From Croceicoccus hydrothermalis (GTDB lineage: Bacteria > Pseudomonadota > Alphaproteobacteria > Sphingomonadales > Sphingomonadaceae), in NCBI RefSeq assembly GCF_022378335.1, contig NZ_JAIQCI010000003.1:124001-188000 (forward strand): a DNA stretch of 64,000 bases, written 5' to 3'. This document shows, piece by piece, positions 38,583 through 46,348 of this stretch. Each line of letters opens with the position of its first letter. The first letter of the stretch is position 1. The notes below the pieces were generated by a model that made no database searches, had not been told where the DNA came from, and saw only the letters and a list, made by a program, of their open reading frames with translations. The position numbers were made by a program, and so were the translations under genes.

Positions 38583-38619
38583 CGGGCCGCGGCGGGGATA
38601 ATCCGGCGCGGCCCGTTTT
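38583..38619 (+). terminator. Intrinsic terminator of the alanine symporter gene
   Basis: A perfect 9-bp inverted repeat CGGGCCGCG (38583-38591) and CGCGGCCCG (38607-38615) followed by TTTT, 25 bp after the stop. Confidence 0.8.
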
Positions 38620-39500
38620 CGTTGGTCTCGTCGTCCTGCTGCACCGGATCGACGGGCAGGGATACGCCGGTCTGGGATTCGATCCACGCGCTGCGCAGCG
38701 CTTCCATCTTGTCACGGATCGCCGGCTTTTCGCTTTCCCCCTCCTGGGCAGGCTGCATCTGCATCTGCGCGAGCACCGTCGGGATGCGCAAATCGTCGCG
38801 CTCGCGTTGCAGCGCATCGGCCTTGCCCACCGCCGTTAACACGAGGCTAAGCCCGGCCTCGAATGAACAGAGCTGGTGATACTGATTCACGTCGCGGATC
38901 ATGTGGTGGTATATCGGGCGTTTGTCCGCCCGAACTTGGCGACGATCGTTTCGAGTGCGAGCGCGCGCTTTTCCCGAATGGCGGTGTTGATAACCTCGAT
39001 CAGTGTGTCCTTGTACGCAAAGGACGAAATCTGGTCGGCGGAGCCGCTGGTGAACGCCGCGCCGCCCGAAAGGATCGATTTCGCAAGATCGCCGGTCACG
39101 ACGGTCGATGCCGTGGCAAGCCCGGTCGTCGCGATACCGAGCCATCCGCCGACCTCGGCCTGATTCTGCATCAGGAGAGCGAGCTCGGACTGACAAATGG
39201 CGTTTGAACGGTCGATCAGTATGTTGGCGAGCCGGTCGCGCGCCACATTGTCTTCCGCCGCTTGTCGGTAAGCCAGCTTGTCCTCGACGCCGTCGCCGAT
39301 GAATCTCATGCAGTTGAGATTGACGGCGCCGGGCCGCGCCTCGTTCTCTCGGCGGCGAAGAAACACGTCGGAACGCGGCGTATCGACGGTACAGGTGCGT
39401 CCATTCGCGTTCCTGTCGTGATGGGTTGGGCCCTACTGATCGGCGCCCGCGACAATCGGCTGCAACCGCGCCGCGCCCTCGTCGATGCAAGCCGTCAGGA
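38590..39500 (-). pseudogene. Decayed lipoprotein-like hypothetical gene
   Basis: No intact gene occupies the 1.06 kb between the symporter and tRNA-Trp, but the minus strand carries coding-like sequence broken in two places. One frame reads from a lipobox-like LFLTACIDEG (near 39490) to an in-frame TAG at 39433-39435. It then continues through TVDTPRSDVFLRRRENE and a long helical stretch with an alanine/glycine-rich hydrophobic centre (GIATTGLATASTVVTGDLAK), and stops at 38899. A second frame picks up with PIYHHMIRDVNQYHQLCSFEAGLSLVLTAVGKAD near 38915 and remains open beyond 38590 into the antisense of the symporter gene. Joining them restores a protein resembling short alphaproteobacterial hypothetical proteins. 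The exact ends are uncertain. Confidence 0.55.
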
Positions 39501-39622
39501 AAAGCGATGCCCCCCGCCGCCGGCGGACACGCGCAGCTCGGGCAGCATCATCCGATGCGGCAGGCGGCGCAGGACGCAATCGCGGCCCCTGGTCAGGCAC
39601 AATCCGGCGATGAAAGGGAAAC

Positions 39623-39698
39623 TGGCAGGAGTGGCAGGATTCGAACCCGCGGCCCTCGGTTTTGGAGACCGATGCTCTACCAACTGAGCTACACTCCT
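39623..39698 (-). tRNA. trnW: tRNA-Trp (anticodon CCA)
   Basis: A 76-nt cloverleaf read from 39698 to 39623. The 7-bp acceptor stem is AGGAGTG/CACTCCT, the D arm contains AGTTGGTAGA, the anticodon stem TCGGT/ACCGA encloses loop CTCCAAA with anticodon CCA, and the T arm has GCGGGTTCGAATCCTGC. The 3' CCA is encoded (39623-39625). In related bacteria tRNA-Trp precedes secE; here about 2.9 kb intervenes. Confidence 0.97.
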
Positions 39699-39818
39699 GC
39701 AGGTGGTGGCTCCTCTATCGCCTTACCGCCGGGCTGACAAGCGTTCAGTGCCCGAAAATCATGACCATGCCGCCCCGACGGGTGACACGTGCGCGGCCAT
39801 GCGTCATTATCGCAGGCC

Positions 39819-40535
39819 ATGACCCGAACGCTCACCTCCGAACACACCGGGATCATCGACCCGCAATTGCTGCTCCTCGCCTATCGCAGCGGGGTCTTTC
39901 CCATGGCGGATGCGCGTGACGATCCCGAAATCATGTGGATCGAACCGCGCGAAAGGGCGATCATCCCGCTGAACGGGCTGCACGTGTCGCGCTCGCTCGC
40001 GCGGACGTTGCGGCGCGAACGGTTCCGCGTGACCTGCAATGCGGCGTTTGCCGACGTGGTCGATGCATGCGCCGCGCCACGACCGGACCCCGACAACGAA
40101 GACGGCGAAAGCTGGATCAGCCACCGGATCGCGGCGAGCTACCGCCTGCTCCATCGCCAGGGACACGCCCATTCCTTCGAATGCTGGCAGGACGGGCGGC
40201 TGGTCGGCGGGCTTTACGGCGTGGCGTTCGACCGGGTGTTCTGCGGCGAATCGATGTTCAGCCGCGTGTCCGATGCTTCGAAGGTCGCGCTGTGCTGGCT
40301 CGTCGCGGCGATGCGGGCCGCGGGCCTCGAATTGCTCGATTGCCAGTTCATGACGAGCCATCTGGAAAGCATGGTGGCGGTGCCGCTCCCCCAATCGCAA
40401 TATCTGGAACTGGTGCGACAGGCATCGCGCGCCGGCGACGATCACATCCCGTTGCCGGAGGGTTATTCCTCGCTCGTTTCCGGCTCTTCCTCGCCGGGGA
40501 AGGACATTGCGCAATCCTTGACCCAGACATCGTAG
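39819..40535 (+). CDS. aat: Leucyl/phenylalanyl-tRNA--protein transferase
   Basis: A 238-aa N-end-rule enzyme that adds Leu or Phe from aminoacyl-tRNA to proteins with N-terminal Arg or Lys, marking them for ClpAP. Motifs include LLLAYRSGVFPMAD, the IMWIEPRERAIIPL block, and HSFECWQDGRLVGGLYGVAFDRVFCGESMFS, which holds the catalytic core. The C-terminal LTQTS is typical of alphaproteobacterial Aat, supporting the late stop. Start ATG 39819 gives the conserved N-terminus. Its last 73 bp overlap the end of the convergent DUF2155 gene. Confidence 0.95.
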   Translation: MTRTLTSEHTGIIDPQLLLLAYRSGVFPMADARDDPEIMWIEPRERAIIPLNGLHVSRSLARTLRRERFRVTCNAAFADVVDACAAPRPDPDNEDGESWISHRIAASYRLLHRQGHAHSFECWQDGRLVGGLYGVAFDRVFCGESMFSRVSDASKVALCWLVAAMRAAGLELLDCQFMTSHLESMVAVPLPQSQYLELVRQASRAGDDHIPLPEGYSSLVSGSSSPGKDIAQSLTQTS

Positions 40536-41059
40536 ATCGGATGTTCGACCACGTTCAGTGACGGGCTGTTCTTGAACAGCCAGCCCGAAAAGACGCGGCG
40601 GAAACGCGGATTGTCGTCGTCGCTTTCGGGCGTCTTGGTCAGGAATTGGACGAAGGCGCCGGTTTCCGGCTGCGCCTCCCACGGGGCGGTGCGTTCGCAT
40701 GCGCGCAGGCGGATGACGACATCGTCGACCCGCTCCTGCTCCCCCGGCGACAGCGTGATGTCGCGCGTGATATTGTTGCGCTTGTTGAGCAGGCCGATCG
40801 TCGCGACGCGTTCCGCCATCGGCGTCCCGCCCGGCAGGTCGAGATCCGCCGCCATGTCGCCATCATCGGCGGAGATCATCTCGTTCTCGTCGGTCGAGGA
40901 CTGCGGCGGGGTGGGCGATGGCGCAGGTTCGGCCGTCTCGGTCCCGGCGTCGTTGCCGGGGACATCCGCGCCGTCGCAAGCCGACAGCGCAAGCCCCGCG
41001 CAGCCGAGCCACAGCCATGCGAGCCGGACCGGGCGGCGAATCACTGGTCGGGCGACCAT
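40463..41059 (-). CDS. DUF2155 domain lipoprotein/periplasmic protein
   Basis: A 198-aa secreted protein. The N-terminal span ends AGLALSAC, a lipobox-like signal (Cys about residue 28). It is followed by a linker rich in Pro, Glu, Ser and Thr, then the DUF2155 domain with ATIGLLNKRNNITRDITLSPGE, the conserved RACERTAPWEAQPETGAFV and FSGWLFKNSPSLNVVEHPIYDVWVKDC. The family is restricted to alphaproteobacteria and has no assigned function. The start at 41059 lies inside the last 19 bp of the NDUFA12 gene, implying coupled translation. The two conserved Cys residues in the domain may form a disulfide. Confidence 0.9.
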   Translation of the reverse strand: MVARPVIRRPVRLAWLWLGCAGLALSACDGADVPGNDAGTETAEPAPSPTPPQSSTDENEMISADDGDMAADLDLPGGTPMAERVATIGLLNKRNNITRDITLSPGEQERVDDVVIRLRACERTAPWEAQPETGAFVQFLTKTPESDDDNPRFRRVFSGWLFKNSPSLNVVEHPIYDVWVKDCAMSFPGEEEPETSEE

Positions 41060-41439
41060 GCTTCGTAATCGCCGGTCGCCTTGGCGCGCACGCCGCCCTG
41101 CTCCAGCGCGCCCTTGGGGCGGTATGCGTCCAGCGTGCCGGTCCGGTTGGGGGTGTAATCCACCTCCCAGATGCGCGACGGCGGAAGATGGCTTTCGGGC
41201 ACGCCGTCGAAGCTGCCGTGCAGCCAGCCGTGCCATTCGGACGGCACCCGGCTCGCGTCATTGGCGCCTTCGTAGATGACCCAGCGGCGTTCGCGTCCGC
41301 GGGCATCGGGCTTTTTCGCGCGGAAATAGCGATTGCCCTGCGCATCGGTGCCGACCTGTTCGCCGTGTTTCCAGCTATCGAACAGCGTGCCGATGGTGGC
41401 GCCGTCCCACCAGGTGAAGATCTTGGAAAGAATGCTCAT
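41041..41439 (-). CDS. NDUFA12-family complex I accessory protein
   Basis: A 132-aa homologue of the mitochondrial complex I accessory subunit NDUFA12 (B17.2), found in alphaproteobacteria as an accessory subunit of NADH:quinone oxidoreductase on the peripheral arm. Diagnostic are TWWDGATIGTLFDSWKHGEQVGTDAQGNRYF, the RRWVIYEG block and VPSEWHGWLHGSFD. The start at 41439 matches the family. The nuo operon is not in the window, which is usual for this gene. Confidence 0.95.
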   Translation of the reverse strand: MSILSKIFTWWDGATIGTLFDSWKHGEQVGTDAQGNRYFRAKKPDARGRERRWVIYEGANDASRVPSEWHGWLHGSFDGVPESHLPPSRIWEVDYTPNRTGTLDAYRPKGALEQGGVRAKATGDYEAWSPDQ

Positions 41440-41505
41440 CGTGCCTGTCCGATTAGCGGCATGTGACGCGGCGCGCAACACGCCATCGCGCCCCATGAAA
41501 CAGCG

Positions 41506-42012
41506 CTATTGCCCCGGTGCGCGCCAGTCGATCGCGTCGCCCGGCGAAAGGCCCAGTTCCGCCGCGCGCCCCCCGGCCAGTTCGAGGACGCCCACGACCG
41601 CCCCTTGCGAAGGGATCGGGTCGAGCGAATAGGGCACCGCATCTGCGGCAATGGATTCGATCGTCCGGTCGGGCGCGATGAAGACAAGGTCGAGCGGAAT
41701 GACCGTATTCTTCATCCAGAAGCTGCGCTGCTGCGGCGTCGCATTCGGGAACAACATACCTTCATCAGGGCCGAGTTCGGTGCGGAACATCAGGCCCTTG
41801 CGCTGATTTTCGTCGCTCGCCGCATATTCGACGGTGAAACGATGCGTCCGCCCGCCCGATTCAATGGTGAGGGGAACGAGCGGCAGCCCCGATTCGGCAT
41901 GGACCGCGTTTTGCTGCGTCGCGGCGCTGCGCTCGGTCTGCGCGTCGCCGGGGGCGGAGCAGGCGCCGAGCGTCAGCGCAAAACCGGCGAAAAGAGCGAA
42001 ACCTTTGCGCAT
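41506..42012 (-). CDS. DUF192 family lipoprotein
   Basis: A 168-aa secreted protein. The signal sequence ends TLGAC, giving a lipobox Cys at residue 18. The DUF192 domain contains RFTVEYAASDENQRKGLMFRTELGPDEGMLFPNATPQQRSFWMKNTVIPLDLVFI, whose M-F-R and F-W-M-K-N-T motifs are the family hallmarks. Function is unassigned. It lies between recX (3 bp) and the NDUFA12 gene (66 bp) on the same strand and is probably co-transcribed with them. Confidence 0.9.
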   Translation of the reverse strand: MRKGFALFAGFALTLGACSAPGDAQTERSAATQQNAVHAESGLPLVPLTIESGGRTHRFTVEYAASDENQRKGLMFRTELGPDEGMLFPNATPQQRSFWMKNTVIPLDLVFIAPDRTIESIAADAVPYSLDPIPSQGAVVGVLELAGGRAAELGLSPGDAIDWRAPGQ

Positions 42013-42015
42013 TCG

Positions 42016-42633
42016 TCAATCCTCGAAACTGTGCACCGGGCCATCCACGCCATCGTCGAGCGCGCTGGCCCAGTCGCGCGCCGAATCCATGTCGCTCGCA
42101 TCGACCAGATTGCGCGCGCTGTCCAGCGAATGCCCGGCACGCAGCATGGCGGCGACCTGTTTTTCGCGCACCGCCCGGTCCGCAGGCGGCACGCCGTCGC
42201 GGGCGAAGGGGCCGAAATGTTTCTTTTCCGCCATGCGCAGCGCGGCGGCACGCGCCTCGCCGGGGGCGATCCCCGCGCGGTCACCCGCGGCCACGCCCGC
42301 GGCGTCGAGCGCGGCATTCACCCGCCGCCCGCCATATCCGCGGCGCAGCAGGCTCCCCGATTTGGCGCGCGCGAATTCCTCGTCATTGACCCATCCGTTG
42401 GCGACGAATTTCGCGACCAGCGCGTCGATGTCCGGCGTCTCCTCCCCCTCGGCAAGGCCACGCTCGCGCAATTTGCGGCGACAGTAATCGTGCAGCTTGC
42501 GCGCCGTCGTCGCGAAACGCGCGACATAGGCCAGCGCCATTTCGTTCAGTCGCTGATTGGTGAGCGGGCTTGGCGGCCTCGGTACTCTTGCGCGTTGGCG
42601 CTGGCGTGGATAACGGGCGCTTTCGTCTTTCAT
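42016..42633 (-). CDS. recX: Regulatory protein RecX
   Basis: A 205-aa helical protein of the RecX family, which caps or destabilises RecA filaments. The three-helix repeats are visible, with the conserved LRERGLAEGEETPDIDALVAKFVANGWVNDEEFARAKS region and RRGYGGRRVNAAL. I placed the start at the ATG read from 42633 rather than the upstream in-frame GTG at 42654. recA is not adjacent, as is common in alphaproteobacteria. An N-terminal Arg/Pro-rich extension of about 25 residues precedes the domain. Confidence 0.85.
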   Translation of the reverse strand: MKDESARYPRQRQRARVPRPPSPLTNQRLNEMALAYVARFATTARKLHDYCRRKLRERGLAEGEETPDIDALVAKFVANGWVNDEEFARAKSGSLLRRGYGGRRVNAALDAAGVAAGDRAGIAPGEARAAALRMAEKKHFGPFARDGVPPADRAVREKQVAAMLRAGHSLDSARNLVDASDMDSARDWASALDDGVDGPVHSFED

Positions 42634-42796
42634 CGTGCCATAATCGTGCCACACTGCCGCTGGAATGGGAACGCCGGTCGCTGCAATTATTTGCCCGGCA
42701 AGCGAATTTCGGGCAAACCGCGTGCAGGACCGGTGGGAGAGGACGACACGGATGCCGGTTTCATACGGCGTTCAGCGGTCGATAGGCTAAGGCCGG

Positions 42797-44596
42797 ATGA
42801 TGAAGAACATACTGGACGGGAAAAGCTACAGCGTCATGACGCACAACGCCGGGGCCGGGACCCGTGAAACTTCCGAATTGTCGCCCACGCCGAACGACGA
42901 TGCGCTGCCGCGTCGTCTTGCGGATTTCGCGACCTTCGCCGATGCGATCGACTATGCCGCGCAAGGGGTTCGGGGGCTCAATTTCCACGATGCGCGCGGG
43001 CGTTTGCTGCGGCCCTATCCGTTTTCCGAACTGCGACGCGATGCGCTGTCCATGGCGCACAGGCTCGTCGCCGACGGTGTGAAGCCGGGCGACCGGGTCG
43101 CGCTGATTGCCGAAACCGGGGCGGAATTCGCCGCGCTGTTCTGCGGCGCGATCTATGCGGGCGCGTGGCCGGTGCCGCTGCCGCTCCCGACGAGCTTTGG
43201 CGGCAAGGACAGCTATATCGACCAGCTCGCCGTCCAATTGTCGAGCAGCGACCCGCTCGTCCTCTTCTACCCCGCCGAAATCGCGCAGATGACCGAGGCC
43301 GCCTGCGCGCGGCAGGGCGTGCGCGGCATCGCCTGGTCCGATTTTGCGACGCGCGACGTGATCGAAGGGCCGCTTCCCACGCTCGACCCGGACGATATCT
43401 GCTATCTGCAATATTCGAGCGGATCGACCCGTTTCCCGCACGGCGTCGCGGTGACGCACCGGGCGCTGCTCAACAATCTGGCCGGCCATTCGCATGGCAT
43501 GCAGGTGACCGACGGCGACCGCTGCATCAGCTGGCTGCCGTGGTATCACGACATGGGGCTGGTCGGCTGTTTCCTCTCGCTCATCGCGAACCAGGTGTCG
43601 GGCGATTACCTCAAGACCGAGGATTTCGCCCGCCGTCCGCTTGCCTGGCTCGACCTCATCAGCCGGAATGCCGGCACGACGCTCTCCTATTCGCCGACTT
43701 TCGGATACGACATCTGCGCCCGCCGCATTTCGAGCCAGTCTTCGGTCGCCGACCGGTTCGACCTGTCGCGCTGGCGCGTGGCGGGCAATGGCGCGGACAT
43801 GATCCGGCCCGACGTGATGCAGAATTTCGTCAACGCCTTTGCCGATGCCGGTTTCCGGGCGCAGGCGTTCAACCCCAGCTACGGCCTTGCCGAAGCCACG
43901 CTCGCCGTCACCATCATGCCGCCGGGCGAAGGCATCCGGGTGGAACTCGTCGAAGAGGAACGGCTTTCAGGCAGCCCGCGCGACCTGTCGCGCCCGGCCC
44001 GGTATCGCGCCATTGTCAATTGCGGCAAGCCCGTGCGCGACATGGATGTCGAAATCCGCGGCGAGGATGGCAAGCCGCAGCGCGACCACGTCATCGGCAA
44101 GGTATGGTGCCGCGGCCCGTCGGTCATGCACAGCTATTTCCGCGACGAGGAGGCGACCGCCGCCTGTCTCGTCGATGGCTGGCTCGACACCGGCGACATG
44201 GGGTACATGGCGGACGGCTATCTGTTCATCGTGGGCCGCGCGAAGGACATGATCATCATCAACGGCAAGAACCACTGGCCGCAGGATATCGAATGGGCGG
44301 TCGAGCAATTGCCCGGCTTCCACCAGGGCGACATCGCCGCCTTCTCGGTCGAGACGAAGGATGGCGAGGAAGCGCCCGCCGTGCTGGTCCATTGCCGCGT
44401 GTCGGATCCCGATGAGCGCGTGCGCCTGCGCGATACGATCCGCGACAAGGTGCGCTCCATCACCGGCATGAACTGCGTCGTGGAACTCGTACCGCCGAAA
44501 AGCCTGCCGCGTACGAGCAGCGGCAAGCTCAGCCGGGCGAAGGCGAAGAAGCTCTACCTCGAAGGCGAGATCGAACCCTACGCCATCGCGGCCTGA
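42797..44596 (+). CDS. Fatty acyl-AMP ligase / acyl-CoA synthetase family protein
   Basis: A 599-aa adenylate-forming enzyme. The P-loop YLQYSSGSTRFPHGVAV (about residue 205) and the later WLPWYHDMGLVG match the fatty acyl-AMP ligase subgroup rather than classical FadD. GLAEATLAVTIMP and LDTGDMGYMADGYLFIVGRAKDMIIINGKNHWPQDIE carry the A5, A7 and A8 motifs, and the catalytic lysine is near the C-terminus in PRTSSGKLSRAK. FAALs transfer activated fatty acids to an acyl carrier protein for lipid or polyketide assembly. No carrier protein or synthase is adjacent. In sphingomonads related enzymes accompany sphingolipid genes, but none is in this window. Confidence 0.88.
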   Translation: MMKNILDGKSYSVMTHNAGAGTRETSELSPTPNDDALPRRLADFATFADAIDYAAQGVRGLNFHDARGRLLRPYPFSELRRDALSMAHRLVADGVKPGDRVALIAETGAEFAALFCGAIYAGAWPVPLPLPTSFGGKDSYIDQLAVQLSSSDPLVLFYPAEIAQMTEAACARQGVRGIAWSDFATRDVIEGPLPTLDPDDICYLQYSSGSTRFPHGVAVTHRALLNNLAGHSHGMQVTDGDRCISWLPWYHDMGLVGCFLSLIANQVSGDYLKTEDFARRPLAWLDLISRNAGTTLSYSPTFGYDICARRISSQSSVADRFDLSRWRVAGNGADMIRPDVMQNFVNAFADAGFRAQAFNPSYGLAEATLAVTIMPPGEGIRVELVEEERLSGSPRDLSRPARYRAIVNCGKPVRDMDVEIRGEDGKPQRDHVIGKVWCRGPSVMHSYFRDEEATAACLVDGWLDTGDMGYMADGYLFIVGRAKDMIIINGKNHWPQDIEWAVEQLPGFHQGDIAAFSVETKDGEEAPAVLVHCRVSDPDERVRLRDTIRDKVRSITGMNCVVELVPPKSLPRTSSGKLSRAKAKKLYLEGEIEPYAIAA

Positions 44597-44604
44597 GCGC
44601 AGGA

Positions 44605-44645
44605 TGACCGAGGGAACGCCGGAACCGCGGCGTTCCCCCCGGTCA
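44605..44645. terminator. Hairpin between convergent genes
   Basis: A 10-bp stem GGGAACGCCG (44612-44621) and CGGCGTTCCC (44628-44637) is extended by TGACC (44605-44609) and GGTCA (44641-44645). There is no T tract, so it may be a Rho-aided or bidirectional terminator between the acyl-AMP ligase and the DUF389 gene. Confidence 0.45.
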
Positions 44646-44670
44646 TGAGGGCACCGTCACCACGGCGGCG

Positions 44671-46218
44671 TTACGCGGCCGGCGGTGTCTCCGTCTCTTC
44701 CGCGATCACCGTATCGACGGGCGCCCATGTCGCCGTGACATTCGCGCCCCCGCCCGTCCGTTCGACGACGCGCACCGCCGGCGACAGCCGCTCCCGCACG
44801 GCGGCGATATTGTCCTCGCCCCCCGATAGCGCGATCGGCGCGTCGATCCTTTGCCCCGCCCAGCCGATGAGCGCGATCGCCTCGCGGCCCGCATCCGTCG
44901 GCGCCCCGTCCTCAAAAGCCACCTCCGGTAGCGCGCGGGCCGGCGGGATCAGCTCGATCCGCCATTCGGGCACGCTTTGCGCGATGCGCCGTTCGAGCTG
45001 CCGATAGGCGGACAGCGTCGCCCCGTCGAGCGGGCGCGCACGGACCGTGGCGCGGCGGCGGTCCCGGTCGATCAGCACGTCGTCCCCCGAAACCCCCGCG
45101 ATGAGGGCCATGCGCTCGGTCAGGTCCTGCACCGTGCGGTCGCTCGCAGCCCGCTCCTGTGCATTGGCGGCGGCGATCTGCGCCTCCTCCGCCGCGGTGG
45201 CGCTGGTGCCGACGCGGAACTGGTCGAGCTGCAAGGTGACCGGCGCTTCGAGCAGGCGGTTGAGCCGGCGGATCGAGCGTTCCTCCGCCCCGTTCTCGAT
45301 CTCCGGGGTGAGCACGGTCGCGGTGATGCGGATGGGGTCGGACTTGAAATCGATGTCGATCTGGGACACGCGCGCCGCATCGGGAAACGCATCGAGGATC
45401 GCTCCGTTGACGAGCCGCTGCGAATTGGCCTCCCACGCGATCTGACGCAGCGACAGGGCGAGCGGGATGACGAGCGCGATGAACGCGGCGACGACGATGA
45501 AATCCTGGAGCCGGGTCTTGTTCTCCGACAGGTTCGCGCGAAACCCGTAAAGCCGCGCCATGATCATCGCGGTCAGCGCAATGGTGACAAGGTTCGTCAC
45601 ATAGAGCAGCAGCGCGCCCGAAAACACGGTCCAGTTCCACGTCGCCAGCCCGAATCCCACCACGGCCAGCGGCGGCATCAACGCCGTCGCGATGGCGACG
45701 CCGACGATCGTGCCCGCCCGCCCGCGGATCATCGCATAGGCGCCGGCCATGGCGGAAAACAGCGCCACGAGCAGGTCGAACAGGTTGGGCCGCGTGCGGC
45801 TGGCGATTTCGGGGGTCACCGTCTGCAACGGCGAGAGCACCACGATCAGCCCGCAAAACGCAATCGACAGCACCGACCCGATGATGAGCGCGCGCAAAGC
45901 CTTGCGCAGCCAGTTGTAATCCCCCGTCGACAACGCGAAGCCCAGCCCGATGATCGGCCCCATGAGCGGCGAAAGCAGCATCGCGCCGATGACCACCGCC
46001 GGCGACGACAGCAACAGGCCGAGCACCGCAATGCCCGCCGACATGGCCAGCATGAACAAATAGCGCGCGGACATGATCGCCTCTTCGCGCCGTTCCTCGA
46101 TCACCGCGCCCTGATCGACCGAGGCGACCACGGAATGGCGCCACCACAGCCGCCAAGACAGCAGCACGCCCTGAAAACTTTCGCGCGATTTTTCGATCGC
46201 GTCGGATTGATCGACCAC
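44671..46218 (-). CDS. DUF389 (TIGR00341-like) membrane protein
   Basis: A 515-aa protein. I chose GTG 46218 because GGAG lies 6 nt upstream and a longer frame (to 46359) would overlap the divergent antiporter start. Six to seven membrane spans occupy residues about 45-270, opening with the family hallmark AVVIGAMLLSPLMGPIIGLGFAL and including GRAGTIVGVAIATALMPPLAVVG. The C-terminal 240 residues are soluble, with repeated beta-alpha units and an Ala/Glu-rich coiled region. DUF389 proteins have no proven function; the two-part layout suggests a channel or sensor with a periplasmic or cytosolic domain. Confidence 0.85.
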   Translation of the reverse strand: MVDQSDAIEKSRESFQGVLLSWRLWWRHSVVASVDQGAVIEERREEAIMSARYLFMLAMSAGIAVLGLLLSSPAVVIGAMLLSPLMGPIIGLGFALSTGDYNWLRKALRALIIGSVLSIAFCGLIVVLSPLQTVTPEIASRTRPNLFDLLVALFSAMAGAYAMIRGRAGTIVGVAIATALMPPLAVVGFGLATWNWTVFSGALLLYVTNLVTIALTAMIMARLYGFRANLSENKTRLQDFIVVAAFIALVIPLALSLRQIAWEANSQRLVNGAILDAFPDAARVSQIDIDFKSDPIRITATVLTPEIENGAEERSIRRLNRLLEAPVTLQLDQFRVGTSATAAEEAQIAAANAQERAASDRTVQDLTERMALIAGVSGDDVLIDRDRRRATVRARPLDGATLSAYRQLERRIAQSVPEWRIELIPPARALPEVAFEDGAPTDAGREAIALIGWAGQRIDAPIALSGGEDNIAAVRERLSPAVRVVERTGGGANVTATWAPVDTVIAEETETPPAA

Positions 46219-46348
46219 TCGAATCTCCGTTGCCGCGCACGGGATATGGCGCGCGAATTGACGGGCATTTATCGCGGGCGCACGGCCCGTGTCCATCCGC
46301 GCGCACCCGACCGGCACAAAAACGCGGTTGCGACGTTCCGATACACAG

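Noticed and set aside
38381..38590. Extension of the pseudogene frame antisense to the symporter
   Set aside because: The frame stays open by chance through the symporter's antisense; no coding pattern beyond about 38590.
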